A stretch of 64,000 nucleotides of DNA from Sporosarcina luteola. GTDB lineage: Bacteria; Bacillota; Bacilli; Bacillales_A; Planococcaceae. This document shows, in pieces, positions 39,637 through 46,469 of this stretch (position 1 is its first letter; each line of letters opens with the position of its first letter). The position numbers and the translations under genes are program-made. The stretch is taken from assembly GCF_023715535.1 (NCBI RefSeq), contig NZ_JAMBOI010000015.1, positions 1 to 64,000 on the forward strand, read 5' to 3'. The notes beneath the pieces are model-generated. The model ran no database searches. It saw only the letters and a list, made by a program, of their open reading frames with translations, and was not told where the DNA came from.

Positions 39637-39678
39637 ACAGCCACACGCTCATCTGCAACGGAGCGTGTGGCTGTTTTT
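39637..39678 (+). terminator. Terminator of the siderophore operon
   Basis: ACAGCCACACGCTC pairs perfectly with GAGCGTGTGGCTGT, followed by TTTT. Confidence 0.9.
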
Positions 39679-39680
39679 GG

Positions 39681-39832
39681 AATGAGAGCTATTTGCTGGG
39701 GAACGAGAACTTATTCGGGATTAATGAGAAGTTTTCGCTCGGTAACGAGAACTCATTTAGATAGAATGGCCCCTTCCCAGGAATAAATGGACCCCTTTCG
39801 AATTAAACAGGATTTTCCCCTCTCAAGATCCC
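39681..39832. repeat. Phased short-core array E (AAYGAGAA / AATGG, 21 bp)
   Basis: AATGAGAG, AACGAGAA, AATGAGAA and AACGAGAA begin at 39681, 39702, 39723 and 39744, exactly 21 bp apart. The period continues with AATGGCCCC at 39765 and AATGGACCCC at 39786, then degenerates (AACAGG at 39806). So one array holds two related cores in the same phase. It fills most of the gap before yabM, beginning right after a terminator. Confidence 0.78.
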
Positions 39833-39908
39833 TCTATTAATTCACCGGAACAGATTTTGCCGGAAATGCTATACTGGAAACAAAGAAAACATCGAAAGAG
39901 GCGCAGTT

Positions 39909-41501
39909 ATGTCCAAAGCGGATTGGAATATGAAAACATTCATGAAAGGTGCGTCGATTTTGACGATATCGGCCATCATCGTCAAGCTGCTGGCGGCGGT
40001 ATACCGGATTCCGTTCCAAAACCTTGTCGGGGATAAAGGGTTTTTCATTTACCAGCAAGTGTATCCGTTCATCGGCATTTTTATCGTATGGACATCGTAC
40101 GGCTTTGCGGTGGCGGTTTCGAAGTTGCTTGCGGGCAGCACGAGTAATGGAGAAGCAAAAGCGATAAAGCGGGTCGCCTTTTTTTATTTAGCCGGACTGT
40201 CTATATCATTTTTCATCATTCTCACGGCGTTCGCTCCATTTTTCGCACAGGCGATGGGAGATCCTGAACTGGTCTCACTTCTTCGTGCAGGTGCTTATAT
40301 CGTGCTTGTCATGCCGATGCTTGCAGTGTTGAAAGGTTCATTCCAATCGGAAGGGCAGATGACGCCTGTTGCCGTTTCGAATGTCGGTGAGCAAGTGTTG
40401 AGGGTTGCAATCATCCTTATTGGGACATGGGTGGCTGTACGCGTGGGGGCATCCCTTTACACAGCAGGCGAAGTGGCCATGTGGGGCGCTGTTATCGGCC
40501 AGGCGTTAGGTGTTGTCATACTTGCCCTGTTTTACAGAAATGGCTATAAAGGGCCTCGTATACAAGTGGATACATGGCCCATCGTGAAGGAATTGACGCT
40601 TGTCAGTTTGAGCGTCAGTGCAAGTTCGCTCATCTTGTTGCTGTTTCAAATGGCGGATTCGTTTATGATTTACAATAGTTTGCTTGCGAAAGGTTTTGTC
40701 GCGGATGCTGCGATGGAATTGAAAGGCGTCTATGACCGCGGACAGCCGCTCGTCCAGATGGGGATTTTAATTGCTTCCACATTGGCACTTGCGATCGTCC
40801 CGCTAATTGCGCATCATGCTGCGAAAAAGGAAGGTCGCGGCGCGGAGCCATTCATTCAACTCACATTCCGGACGGCTGTTTTATTCGGATGGGCGGCGGC
40901 TGTCGGGCTTGCTTTCGTCCTGCCATATGTGAATGAAATGCTGTTTGAGACAAGGGAAGGCTCCGTTGCACTGATCATTTTTGCGTTTCAGATCTTTTGG
41001 CTGTCGCTCATCTTACCATTGACCGCAATATTGCAAGGCGCCGGCAAAGTGAAAATCCCGACGCTGTTTCTTCTTGGCGGGCTTGTCGTGAAAATAATCG
41101 CGAATCAATTGTTAGTGCCTCTCTATGATGTAACTGGTGCAGCGCTTGCAGGGAATATCGGTTTTGCGGCAATTGCGTTTGGGCTTCTTCTTTATTTCAA
41201 AACCGTGTGGCCGATGAAACTGGCACCTAGCCGTTTTTACGGTTGGCTACTCCTAGCTACATTTGCGATGGCAGCGGTAATTTTCCCTTGGATGCTTGCA
41301 GCGGATCAGGTTTTATTCGACAATCTGTCATCTCGGATCAGTGCAACGTTGACAGCTTTAACAGCTGTTGCAATAGGGGCGGGCGTTTTCCTAGTCGTTA
41401 TCATGAAATCACGTATAATGGCGGAAAAGGAATGGTATTTGCTGCCGTTCGGAAAAAGATTGGCCCGTATACAATTGATTCTCACTAAAAATAGAAGGTG
41501 A
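39909..41501 (+). CDS. yabM: MOP-family flippase YabM
   Basis: A 530-residue protein with about 14 membrane segments of the polysaccharide-exporter/MurJ-like MOP superfamily (MKGASILTISAIIVKLLAAVYR in two overlapping halves at the N-terminus). Relatives include SpoVB. The substrate is unknown, likely a lipid-linked wall or spore precursor. It marks the return of the B. subtilis gene order after the insertion. It overlaps the frame of the following gene's leader. Confidence 0.9.
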   Translation: MSKADWNMKTFMKGASILTISAIIVKLLAAVYRIPFQNLVGDKGFFIYQQVYPFIGIFIVWTSYGFAVAVSKLLAGSTSNGEAKAIKRVAFFYLAGLSISFFIILTAFAPFFAQAMGDPELVSLLRAGAYIVLVMPMLAVLKGSFQSEGQMTPVAVSNVGEQVLRVAIILIGTWVAVRVGASLYTAGEVAMWGAVIGQALGVVILALFYRNGYKGPRIQVDTWPIVKELTLVSLSVSASSLILLLFQMADSFMIYNSLLAKGFVADAAMELKGVYDRGQPLVQMGILIASTLALAIVPLIAHHAAKKEGRGAEPFIQLTFRTAVLFGWAAAVGLAFVLPYVNEMLFETREGSVALIIFAFQIFWLSLILPLTAILQGAGKVKIPTLFLLGGLVVKIIANQLLVPLYDVTGAALAGNIGFAAIAFGLLLYFKTVWPMKLAPSRFYGWLLLATFAMAAVIFPWMLAADQVLFDNLSSRISATLTALTAVAIGAGVFLVVIMKSRIMAEKEWYLLPFGKRLARIQLILTKNRR

Positions 41502-41506
41502 ATAAG

Positions 41507-42964
41507 ATGAATACAATTACGATTATCGGCCTTGGCGCCGGAGATCTCGATCAACTGTCCCTCGGTGTATATCGGAAGCTTAAGGAAGCAGAGTTCGTCG
41601 TTGCAAGGACGGACCAGCATCCTGCTGTTGAGGAATTGCGGGCGGAAGGCATGGAAATAGCAAGCTTCGACGCGATTTATATAAAAAATGATGAGTTTGG
41701 GCAAGTGTATGAAGAGATTGTTGAGGAATTAGTGTTGATGGCAAACGAAAAGGCAGTAACGTATGTCGTGCCAGGACATCCTCTCGTTGCTGAGCGCACA
41801 GTGCAATTATTGATTGAAAAAGAACGTGCTGGCATAGTGCAACTTGAACTCGCAGGCGGCAACAGCTTCCTTGATCCGATCTTTGCAGCGCTCCGGATTG
41901 ACCCGATTGAAGGGTTTCAACTGCTTGATGGTACGGACATGAAGCGCGATGACGTCATGATGACGCAGCATTTGTTGATTGGCCAAGTGTATGATGCGTT
42001 CATCGCTTCAGAAGTGAAGCTATCACTGATGGAGAAGTATGCCTATGACCATCCGGTGACGATTGTGACGGCGGCGGGTTCTTCATTGGAAAAGCTTCGG
42101 ACTGTGCCGTTGTTCGAGTTGGATAGAGAGACGGAAATCGATAACTTGACGACAGTATATGTACCTCCTGTCAGCGAACTTGAAGGACGGCTCAAGGAAT
42201 GGTCGACATTGCGCAAAATCATCGCAACTTTGCGTGCTCCGGATGGCTGCCCGTGGGATCGAGAGCAGACACATGAGTCTTTGAAACGTTATTTAATTGA
42301 GGAAGCGCATGAATTGCTCGAAGCGATTGACCAGGAGGATGATGAAGGCATCATCGAGGAGCTGGGCGACGTGTTACTGCAAGTGTTTTTACATGCGCAA
42401 ATCGGCGAGGACGACGGCTATTTTGCAATGGAAGACGTCTTACAGTCGATCGGCGATAAAATGATTCGTCGCCACCCGCATGTGTTCGGTGATCGAAATG
42501 TGGAAAATTCGGACGAGGTTTTGAAGAATTGGCAGGAAATCAAGAAAGCGGAGAAACCGCAATCCGAATCGCTCTTGGATGGACAGGCACGCCACAGTTC
42601 ATCCTTGCTCACTTCATTCAATTATCAAAAGGAAGCGGCGAAAGTCGGGTTCGATTGGCCGGATATAACAGGAGCTTTCGATAAATTTGAGGAAGAATGG
42701 CAGGAATTCAAAGAGGAAGTGGCGAATGGGACGAAGCAGAGCCAGACAGATGAACTGGGGGATGTCCTATTTACACTCGTCAATTTGTCGAGATTTTTGA
42801 AACTGTCTCCCGAAGAAGCGATGGCGCATGCGAATGAGAAATTCAAACGACGCTTTTCGTTCGTCGAGCACAGTATTAAGAACGGCAGAGGGGATTTCTC
42901 CGCCTATACGCTAGATGAACTCGAAGAATTTTGGCAACAGGCTAAGGGGAGGGAAAAGGAATGA
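41507..42964 (+). CDS. yabN: Tetrapyrrole methylase/MazG fusion protein YabN
   Basis: A 485-residue two-domain protein. The N-terminal half has the tetrapyrrole methylase fold (ITIIGLGAGDLDQL, VVPGHPLVAE). The C-terminal half is a MazG NTP pyrophosphohydrolase with two repeats; its metal-binding EEAHELLEAI and EELGDVLLQV motifs are visible, and the sequence CPWDREQTH precedes them. It is thought to clear non-standard NTPs. The ATG at 41507 has GAAGGTG upstream. Confidence 0.93.
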   Translation: MNTITIIGLGAGDLDQLSLGVYRKLKEAEFVVARTDQHPAVEELRAEGMEIASFDAIYIKNDEFGQVYEEIVEELVLMANEKAVTYVVPGHPLVAERTVQLLIEKERAGIVQLELAGGNSFLDPIFAALRIDPIEGFQLLDGTDMKRDDVMMTQHLLIGQVYDAFIASEVKLSLMEKYAYDHPVTIVTAAGSSLEKLRTVPLFELDRETEIDNLTTVYVPPVSELEGRLKEWSTLRKIIATLRAPDGCPWDREQTHESLKRYLIEEAHELLEAIDQEDDEGIIEELGDVLLQVFLHAQIGEDDGYFAMEDVLQSIGDKMIRRHPHVFGDRNVENSDEVLKNWQEIKKAEKPQSESLLDGQARHSSSLLTSFNYQKEAAKVGFDWPDITGAFDKFEEEWQEFKEEVANGTKQSQTDELGDVLFTLVNLSRFLKLSPEEAMAHANEKFKRRFSFVEHSIKNGRGDFSAYTLDELEEFWQQAKGREKE

Positions 42965-43251
42965 GATTAGATAAGTTTTTAAAGGTGTCACGCTTAATCA
43001 AAAGACGGACATTGGCGAAGCAAGTGGCCGACCAAGGCCGTATTACAATCAATGGCAAGGTGTCGAAAGCATCGTCCGTCGTGAAACCTGGCGACGAGCT
43101 GGCTATCCGCTTTGGACAAAAGATTGTTACAGTAAGTGTCGATATGTTGAAGGAATCAACGAAGAAGGAAGACGCAGCGTCGATGTTTACAATCTTGAAA
43201 GAAGAGAAGCTGGACAAGGTGGAACCTGAATTTATTGACGATGAAGATTGA
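42961..43251 (+). CDS. rqcP: RqcP (YabO), S4-domain ribosome quality control protein
   Basis: A 96-residue S4 RNA-binding protein. MRLDKFLKVSRLIKRRTLAK is the S4 signature. In B. subtilis it assists RqcH in adding Ala tails to peptides on stalled 50S subunits. It overlaps yabN by four bases and is followed by a strong terminator that separates it from the sporulation genes yabPQ. Confidence 0.94.
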   Translation: MRLDKFLKVSRLIKRRTLAKQVADQGRITINGKVSKASSVVKPGDELAIRFGQKIVTVSVDMLKESTKKEDAASMFTILKEEKLDKVEPEFIDDED

Positions 43252-43254
43252 AGG

Positions 43255-43287
43255 CATGACAGGAACTTTTCCTGTCATGTTTTTTTA
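43255..43287 (+). terminator. Terminator after rqcP
   Basis: CATGACAGG pairs perfectly with CCTGTCATG around AACTTTT, followed by seven T. Confidence 0.92.
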
Positions 43288-43335
43288 TTTTGCCGCATAA
43301 GATGGCAGTGAACGTACAAGCAAAGGAGGAATAGT

Positions 43336-43632
43336 ATGCAAATCCAGACCGACAATCCAACATACGCAATTCCATCAGGGGATCATGTCATCACGATGAG
43401 AAATCGAAAAAGAATGGATCTTACATCTGTTAAAACAATCGATCGGTTCGACCAAGAGGAGTTCATCGTACGGACATCTCAAGGAGTATTAGTAATTCGT
43501 GGGGAGGAGCTGCGTATCGTCCATTTGGATGTAGACAAAGGGCTTCTTACATTGGAAGGCACAATCAGCACGATGCAATATGACGAAGAAGATGCAAGTT
43601 CACGTGGTTTCCTCCATAAATTGTTTGGATGA
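43336..43632 (+). CDS. yabP: Sporulation protein YabP
   Basis: A 98-residue YabP-family protein needed for spore formation in B. subtilis, where it is made in the mother cell under sigma-E. CATAAGAT at 43296-43303 resembles a sigma-E -10 element, with a poor -35 above it. AAAGGAGGAAT precedes the ATG. It overlaps yabQ by four bases. Confidence 0.93.
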   Translation: MQIQTDNPTYAIPSGDHVITMRNRKRMDLTSVKTIDRFDQEEFIVRTSQGVLVIRGEELRIVHLDVDKGLLTLEGTISTMQYDEEDASSRGFLHKLFG

Positions 43633-44096
43633 GTCTCTCCGTCCAGTTTCTTAGTCTTCTTGCAATGATTGGGACAGGCATTGGGGCCGGGGTTTTCATG
43701 GATTTGATCGGAACTGGCGTGGATGCGACCGGCAAGACATCGATTATCCGGAAATACGCGGTCCCTTTGGAAGTGATTGGCTGGATTTTGATCGGGTGTG
43801 CATCGTTCTACGTTCTTTTCATCGTCCGGGACGGGGCATGGAGGATGTATGATCCGGTTGCCCAAATTTGCGGCATGTTGTTATACGCATCACTATTCCA
43901 CCGGCCTTTCAGGTTTTTTGGAAGAGTCTTGAATATGGTAATCATTAAGCCGGTTGTGTTCATCATTAGGCTCCTGGTGAAGATCATTACGCAGATATTC
44001 AAGTTGCTCGTCAAAATTGTGAGGTTTCTCCTTTCTCCTTTCATCTATCTATATAACAAAGTCTATAACTCTTTCTTTAAATCCGATACGGAATGA
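43629..44096 (+). CDS. yabQ: Spore cortex membrane protein YabQ
   Basis: A 155-residue membrane protein with about four hydrophobic segments and a basic tail. In B. subtilis YabQ sits in the forespore membranes and is required for cortex formation. It is coupled to yabP by a four-base overlap. Confidence 0.92.
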   Translation: MSLSVQFLSLLAMIGTGIGAGVFMDLIGTGVDATGKTSIIRKYAVPLEVIGWILIGCASFYVLFIVRDGAWRMYDPVAQICGMLLYASLFHRPFRFFGRVLNMVIIKPVVFIIRLLVKIITQIFKLLVKIVRFLLSPFIYLYNKVYNSFFKSDTE

Positions 44097-44151
44097 TGTA
44101 TAATTACTAGACTTATCGGATTTCGTACCGTAATGAGAGGGAGTGCAGGAC

Positions 44152-44568
44152 ATGGAGCAAAGGAAAAGGAAATCAACCACGACCGTTGCATCGATTGAAA
44201 CTGAATATGTCCGCTCGTTGCGTAAAAAGGAAGTATGGAGAAACAAGCAGAAAAAGCGGCTACAGAAGAAACTGTTCATCTATGCAGTGATTGCATTCGT
44301 AGTGTTCGGCGGATTGACGAATATGTATATTCAGCAACAGCAGACGCTGCAGGAAAAGGAACAGCAAAAAGTGGAGACGCTTGCAAAGTTGGAAGAAGTG
44401 AAGGAAGAACAAGAACTTCTTAAAAAACAGCTTGTGAAATTGGATGACGATGATTATATTGCCAAGCTTGCACGGAAAGAATATTTCTTATCTGACGAAA
44501 ATGAAATCATCTTCTCTGTTCCTGAAAACAAGAAGAAAAAAGAAGAAAAAGATGAAGGAAAAGAGTAG
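44152..44568 (+). CDS. divIC: Cell division protein DivIC
   Basis: A bitopic divisome protein of the FtsB/DivIC family, 138 residues: basic cytoplasmic tail, membrane segment about 40-60, then a coiled coil rich in Q, E and K (about 62-100). It forms a complex with DivIB and FtsL at the septum. The ATG at 44152 has GAGAGGGAG upstream; a GTG three codons earlier is possible. Confidence 0.93.
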   Translation: MEQRKRKSTTTVASIETEYVRSLRKKEVWRNKQKKRLQKKLFIYAVIAFVVFGGLTNMYIQQQQTLQEKEQQKVETLAKLEEVKEEQELLKKQLVKLDDDDYIAKLARKEYFLSDENEIIFSVPENKKKKEEKDEGKE

Positions 44569-44573
44569 TCTTA

Positions 44574-44601
44574 TTGACACTCTTTTTTTGTTGGCTATAA
44601 T
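44574..44601 (+). promoter_or_regulatory. Sigma-A promoter of yabR
   Basis: TTGACA (44574-44579) and TATAAT (44596-44601) are exact consensus hexamers, 16 bp apart. Transcription starts about 85 bases before the yabR ATG. Confidence 0.8.
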
Positions 44602-44693
44602 GAAAGTAAGGATCTTGCACTTGCAGGACTCGCCATATGGTAAAAAGGCATCTGAAAAGGGCCGTTTAAATCTTAAGGAGGAGCATTTTTTTT

Positions 44694-45113
44694 ATGTCAA
44701 TTGAAGTAGGCAGCAAGTTACAGGGGAAAGTTACAGGGATCACAAACTTCGGTGCGTTCGTCGAACTGCCGAACGGTTCAACTGGTCTGGTCCATATTAG
44801 TGAAGTAGCGGACAATTATGTGAAGGATATCAATGACCACCTAAAAGTAGGCGATATGGTTGAAGTGAAAGTGATGAATGTCGGCACTGACGGAAAAATC
44901 GGGTTATCGATCAGAAAAGCGAAACCGGAAGCTGAACGTCCTCAACGCCCTCAACGTCCTCGTCACAGCGGTGGCCGTCCTAGCCATAGTGAGCGTCCAG
45001 AGAATTTTGAGCAAAAGATGGCGAAATTCATGAAAGACAGTGAAGAACGCCTTTCAACTTTGAAAAGAGCAACAGAATCTAAACGCGGTGGCCGTGGCGC
45101 AAGAAGAGGGTAA
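44694..45113 (+). CDS. yabR: S1-domain RNA-binding protein YabR
   Basis: A 139-residue protein with one S1 domain (about 1-75, LQGKVTGITNFGAFVEL) and a basic, Arg/Pro/Gly-rich tail ending in RGGRGARRG. It is close to B. subtilis YabR and general stress protein 13; a role in translation is presumed. AAGGAGG precedes a run of T and the ATG. Confidence 0.94.
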   Translation: MSIEVGSKLQGKVTGITNFGAFVELPNGSTGLVHISEVADNYVKDINDHLKVGDMVEVKVMNVGTDGKIGLSIRKAKPEAERPQRPQRPRHSGGRPSHSERPENFEQKMAKFMKDSEERLSTLKRATESKRGGRGARRG

Positions 45114-45155
45114 CTTGCTGGCTGTTTCAATTAGTGGAAATGAATCTCTTATGAG

Positions 45156-45192
45156 CGATCTACATCTAGTTAAGATGTAGGTCGTTTTTTTT
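45156..45192 (+). terminator. Terminator after yabR
   Basis: CGATCTACATCT pairs with AGATGTAGGTCG (one G-T pair), followed by eight T. Confidence 0.88.
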
Positions 45193-45210
45193 GTGGGGAT
45201 ACATACAAAC

Positions 45211-45358
45211 ACTCATAAGTTGCTTGAATTACGCATAAATCTGCCTAGAGACGCATAACCGCGGTGAAAGACGCATAAGTTCATCCAAATGCGCATAATT
45301 CTACTGAAACGCGCATAAATGAATTTATTCACGCATAAAAACTTCCAAACGCTCATAA
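45211..45358. repeat. Phased short-core array B (RCGCATAA, 20 bp)
   Basis: Eight cores begin at 45211, 45231, 45251, 45271, 45291, 45311, 45331 and 45351, each exactly 20 bp from the last: ACTCATAA, four ACGCATAA, two GCGCATAA and GCTCATAA. The 12-base spacers are all different. Seen from the other strand the core is TTATGCGY, the same as arrays A and C. It fills the 315-base gap between the yabR terminator and the DinB-family gene. Confidence 0.92.
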
Positions 45359-45428
45359 ATATTTTTTAAAGGATTTCATTCTGCAGCTGCCGAATATTGA
45401 ATAATGGAAAAGGGGGGGCTGAATTGGA

Positions 45429-45872
45429 ATGCATGAAATCATGAATAATCTCAAGAAGTACTTGGAATGGGCGGATTCATTAAGCTCACTGACTGAGCAA
45501 CAGGCGGATGCACCTTATCAAGAGGGAAGATGGTCGCCAAAGGAGATTCTTATGCATATGGCAGAATGGGATCGGTTCACTTTGGAGCATCGGCTTCGGC
45601 GTTTGGGAGAATCAGAGATACTGGAAGATGTAGAGTGGGGGCCATTCAATGAGCGGGCTGCGATACTTGCAAAAGAATATTCATTTGACGAAGTGATTGA
45701 GCTCGCAACACAGTATCGGCAACAAATTATTGATTGGCTTGAAGGTGTGGATGAGACGGAATGGACGAAGCCGTTCAACATTGGGGAGCATGTTCTGACA
45801 TTGGAGGAATATTTCACGGATTTTGCCTGGCATGACTCGCATCATAAGAAACAAATCGAGTCGATTCGATAA
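45429..45872 (+). CDS. DinB/DfsB-family protein
   Basis: A 147-residue four-helix-bundle protein of the DinB superfamily. Three metal-ligand His are suggested by MHMAEWDRF (about residue 41), and by WHDSHHKKQ near the C-terminus. Members include YfiT and bacillithiol S-transferases, but most have no known substrate. It is an insertion relative to B. subtilis. AAAGGGGGGG lies upstream. It is flanked by arrays B and C, which point in opposite directions. Confidence 0.85.
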   Translation: MHEIMNNLKKYLEWADSLSSLTEQQADAPYQEGRWSPKEILMHMAEWDRFTLEHRLRRLGESEILEDVEWGPFNERAAILAKEYSFDEVIELATQYRQQIIDWLEGVDETEWTKPFNIGEHVLTLEEYFTDFAWHDSHHKKQIESIR

Positions 45873-45893
45873 GAAGATAGGTTCGATAATGAG

Positions 45894-46021
45894 TTATGCG
45901 TGATTGGGAGAGTTTATGCGCGTTTGCGGGAGTTTATGAGTGTTTGCAGGAGTTTATGCGTTTCTGGAGAAAGTTATGCGTGAGTTATTCGTTTTATGCG
46001 TGATTCCAGAGATTTATGCGT
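45894..46021. repeat. Phased short-core array C (TTATGCGT, 20 bp)
   Basis: Seven cores begin at 45894, 45914, 45934, 45954, 45974, 45994 and 46014, each exactly 20 bp apart: five TTATGCGT, one TTATGCGC and one TTATGAGT. Spacers are 12 bases; some share GGGAGT or GTTTGC. The orientation is opposite to array B on the other side of the DinB-family gene. Confidence 0.92.
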
Positions 46022-46032
46022 GTTTTGACATG

Positions 46033-46070
46033 AAAAAGGCGTCCAGTCTTAAGACTGGACGCCTTTTTTT
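46033..46070. terminator. Bidirectional terminator after the DinB-family gene
   Basis: A perfect palindrome centred on CTTAAG (AGGCGTCCAGTC with GACTGGACGCCT), with A5 before and T7 after. It can end transcription on both strands, so it serves the DinB-family gene on the plus side and tRNA-Met on the minus side. Confidence 0.92.
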
Positions 46071-46077
46071 CGTTATT

Positions 46078-46190
46078 GTCCAGCTTCGAGCGTCAGCCTC
46101 TCGGGATGCTTCAGCCTTGCTGTTAAAGGCAAAGAGCGCCTTTAACCTCAAGGCTTCCAGCACCTGTCGAGGCTAAACGACGCTCTACGC
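46078..46190. repeat. Intergenic repeat R2, copy 1
   Basis: About 113 bases beginning GTCCAGCTTCGAGCGTCAG and ending CGACGCTCTACGC. It matches a second copy at 53210-53325 in its outer parts (GTCCAGCT, TCTCGGG, GCTTC, GAGCGCCT, CCTGTCGA, GCTAA, CGTC/CGACG). The arms AGCGTC...AGCCTC and GAGGCTAAACGACGCT are complementary, so it folds. From memory, elements with this GTCCAGCT...CTCGGG...GCTTCGG pattern are scattered in many Bacillales genomes. Confidence 0.75.
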
Positions 46191-46200
46191 ATTTCGATTA

Positions 46201-46274
46201 TAGCGGCGGAGGGGGTCGAACCCACGACCTTTCGGGTATGAACCGAACGCTCTAGCCAGCTGAGCTACGCCGCC
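46201..46274 (-). tRNA. tRNA-Met (anticodon CAT)
   Basis: The minus strand folds as a complete 74-base tRNA: acceptor GGCGGCG with CGCCGCT, D arm GCTCAGCTGGCTAGAGC, anticodon stem TTCGG/CCGAA with loop TTCATAC, and T arm with GTTCGAC. The anticodon is CAT. It resembles the elongator tRNA-Met found at the same place in B. subtilis. The 3' CCA is not encoded (the DNA continues TAAT). A tRNA-Ile2 with modified CAT cannot be fully excluded without comparison. Confidence 0.93.
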
Positions 46275-46307
46275 ATGTTGTCCAATTGATTCTGAACGAC
46301 AATAACC

Positions 46308-46336
46308 ATAATACAACGGTCGACGGAGTCTGTCAA
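46308..46336 (-). promoter_or_regulatory. Sigma-A promoter of tRNA-Met
   Basis: On the minus strand, TTGACA (46331-46336) and TATTAT (46308-46313) are 17 bp apart, about 35 bases above the tRNA. Confidence 0.82.
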
Positions 46337-46370
46337 CCTTTCGTTGGAAAACAGAAAATTGCTACGGAAC

Positions 46371-46437
46371 TCGTCGAAAGATTTATGGGGCCCCTTGTCA
46401 GGAACAGACAAATTCTTTGGCTTGACCTATGTATACT
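46371..46437 (+). promoter_or_regulatory. Candidate Spo0A-controlled promoter of spoIIE
   Basis: TCGTCGAA at 46371-46378 is one base from the extended Spo0A box TTGTCGAA, and TATACT at 46432-46437 is a good sigma-A -10. CAGACA at 46405-46410 would be a -35 at the unusual 21 bp spacing known for Spo0A-activated sigma-A promoters such as B. subtilis spoIIE. Individually weak; the combination and position are suggestive. Confidence 0.4.
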
Positions 46438-46469
46438 CAGGGACAAGTAGACATAGGGGGAATGTTGAG

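Noticed and set aside
45211-46021. Arrays A-E as CRISPR arrays
   Set aside because: The conserved part is 8 bases or fewer and the fill 12-13 bases, far below CRISPR repeat and spacer lengths; no cas genes are present in the window.
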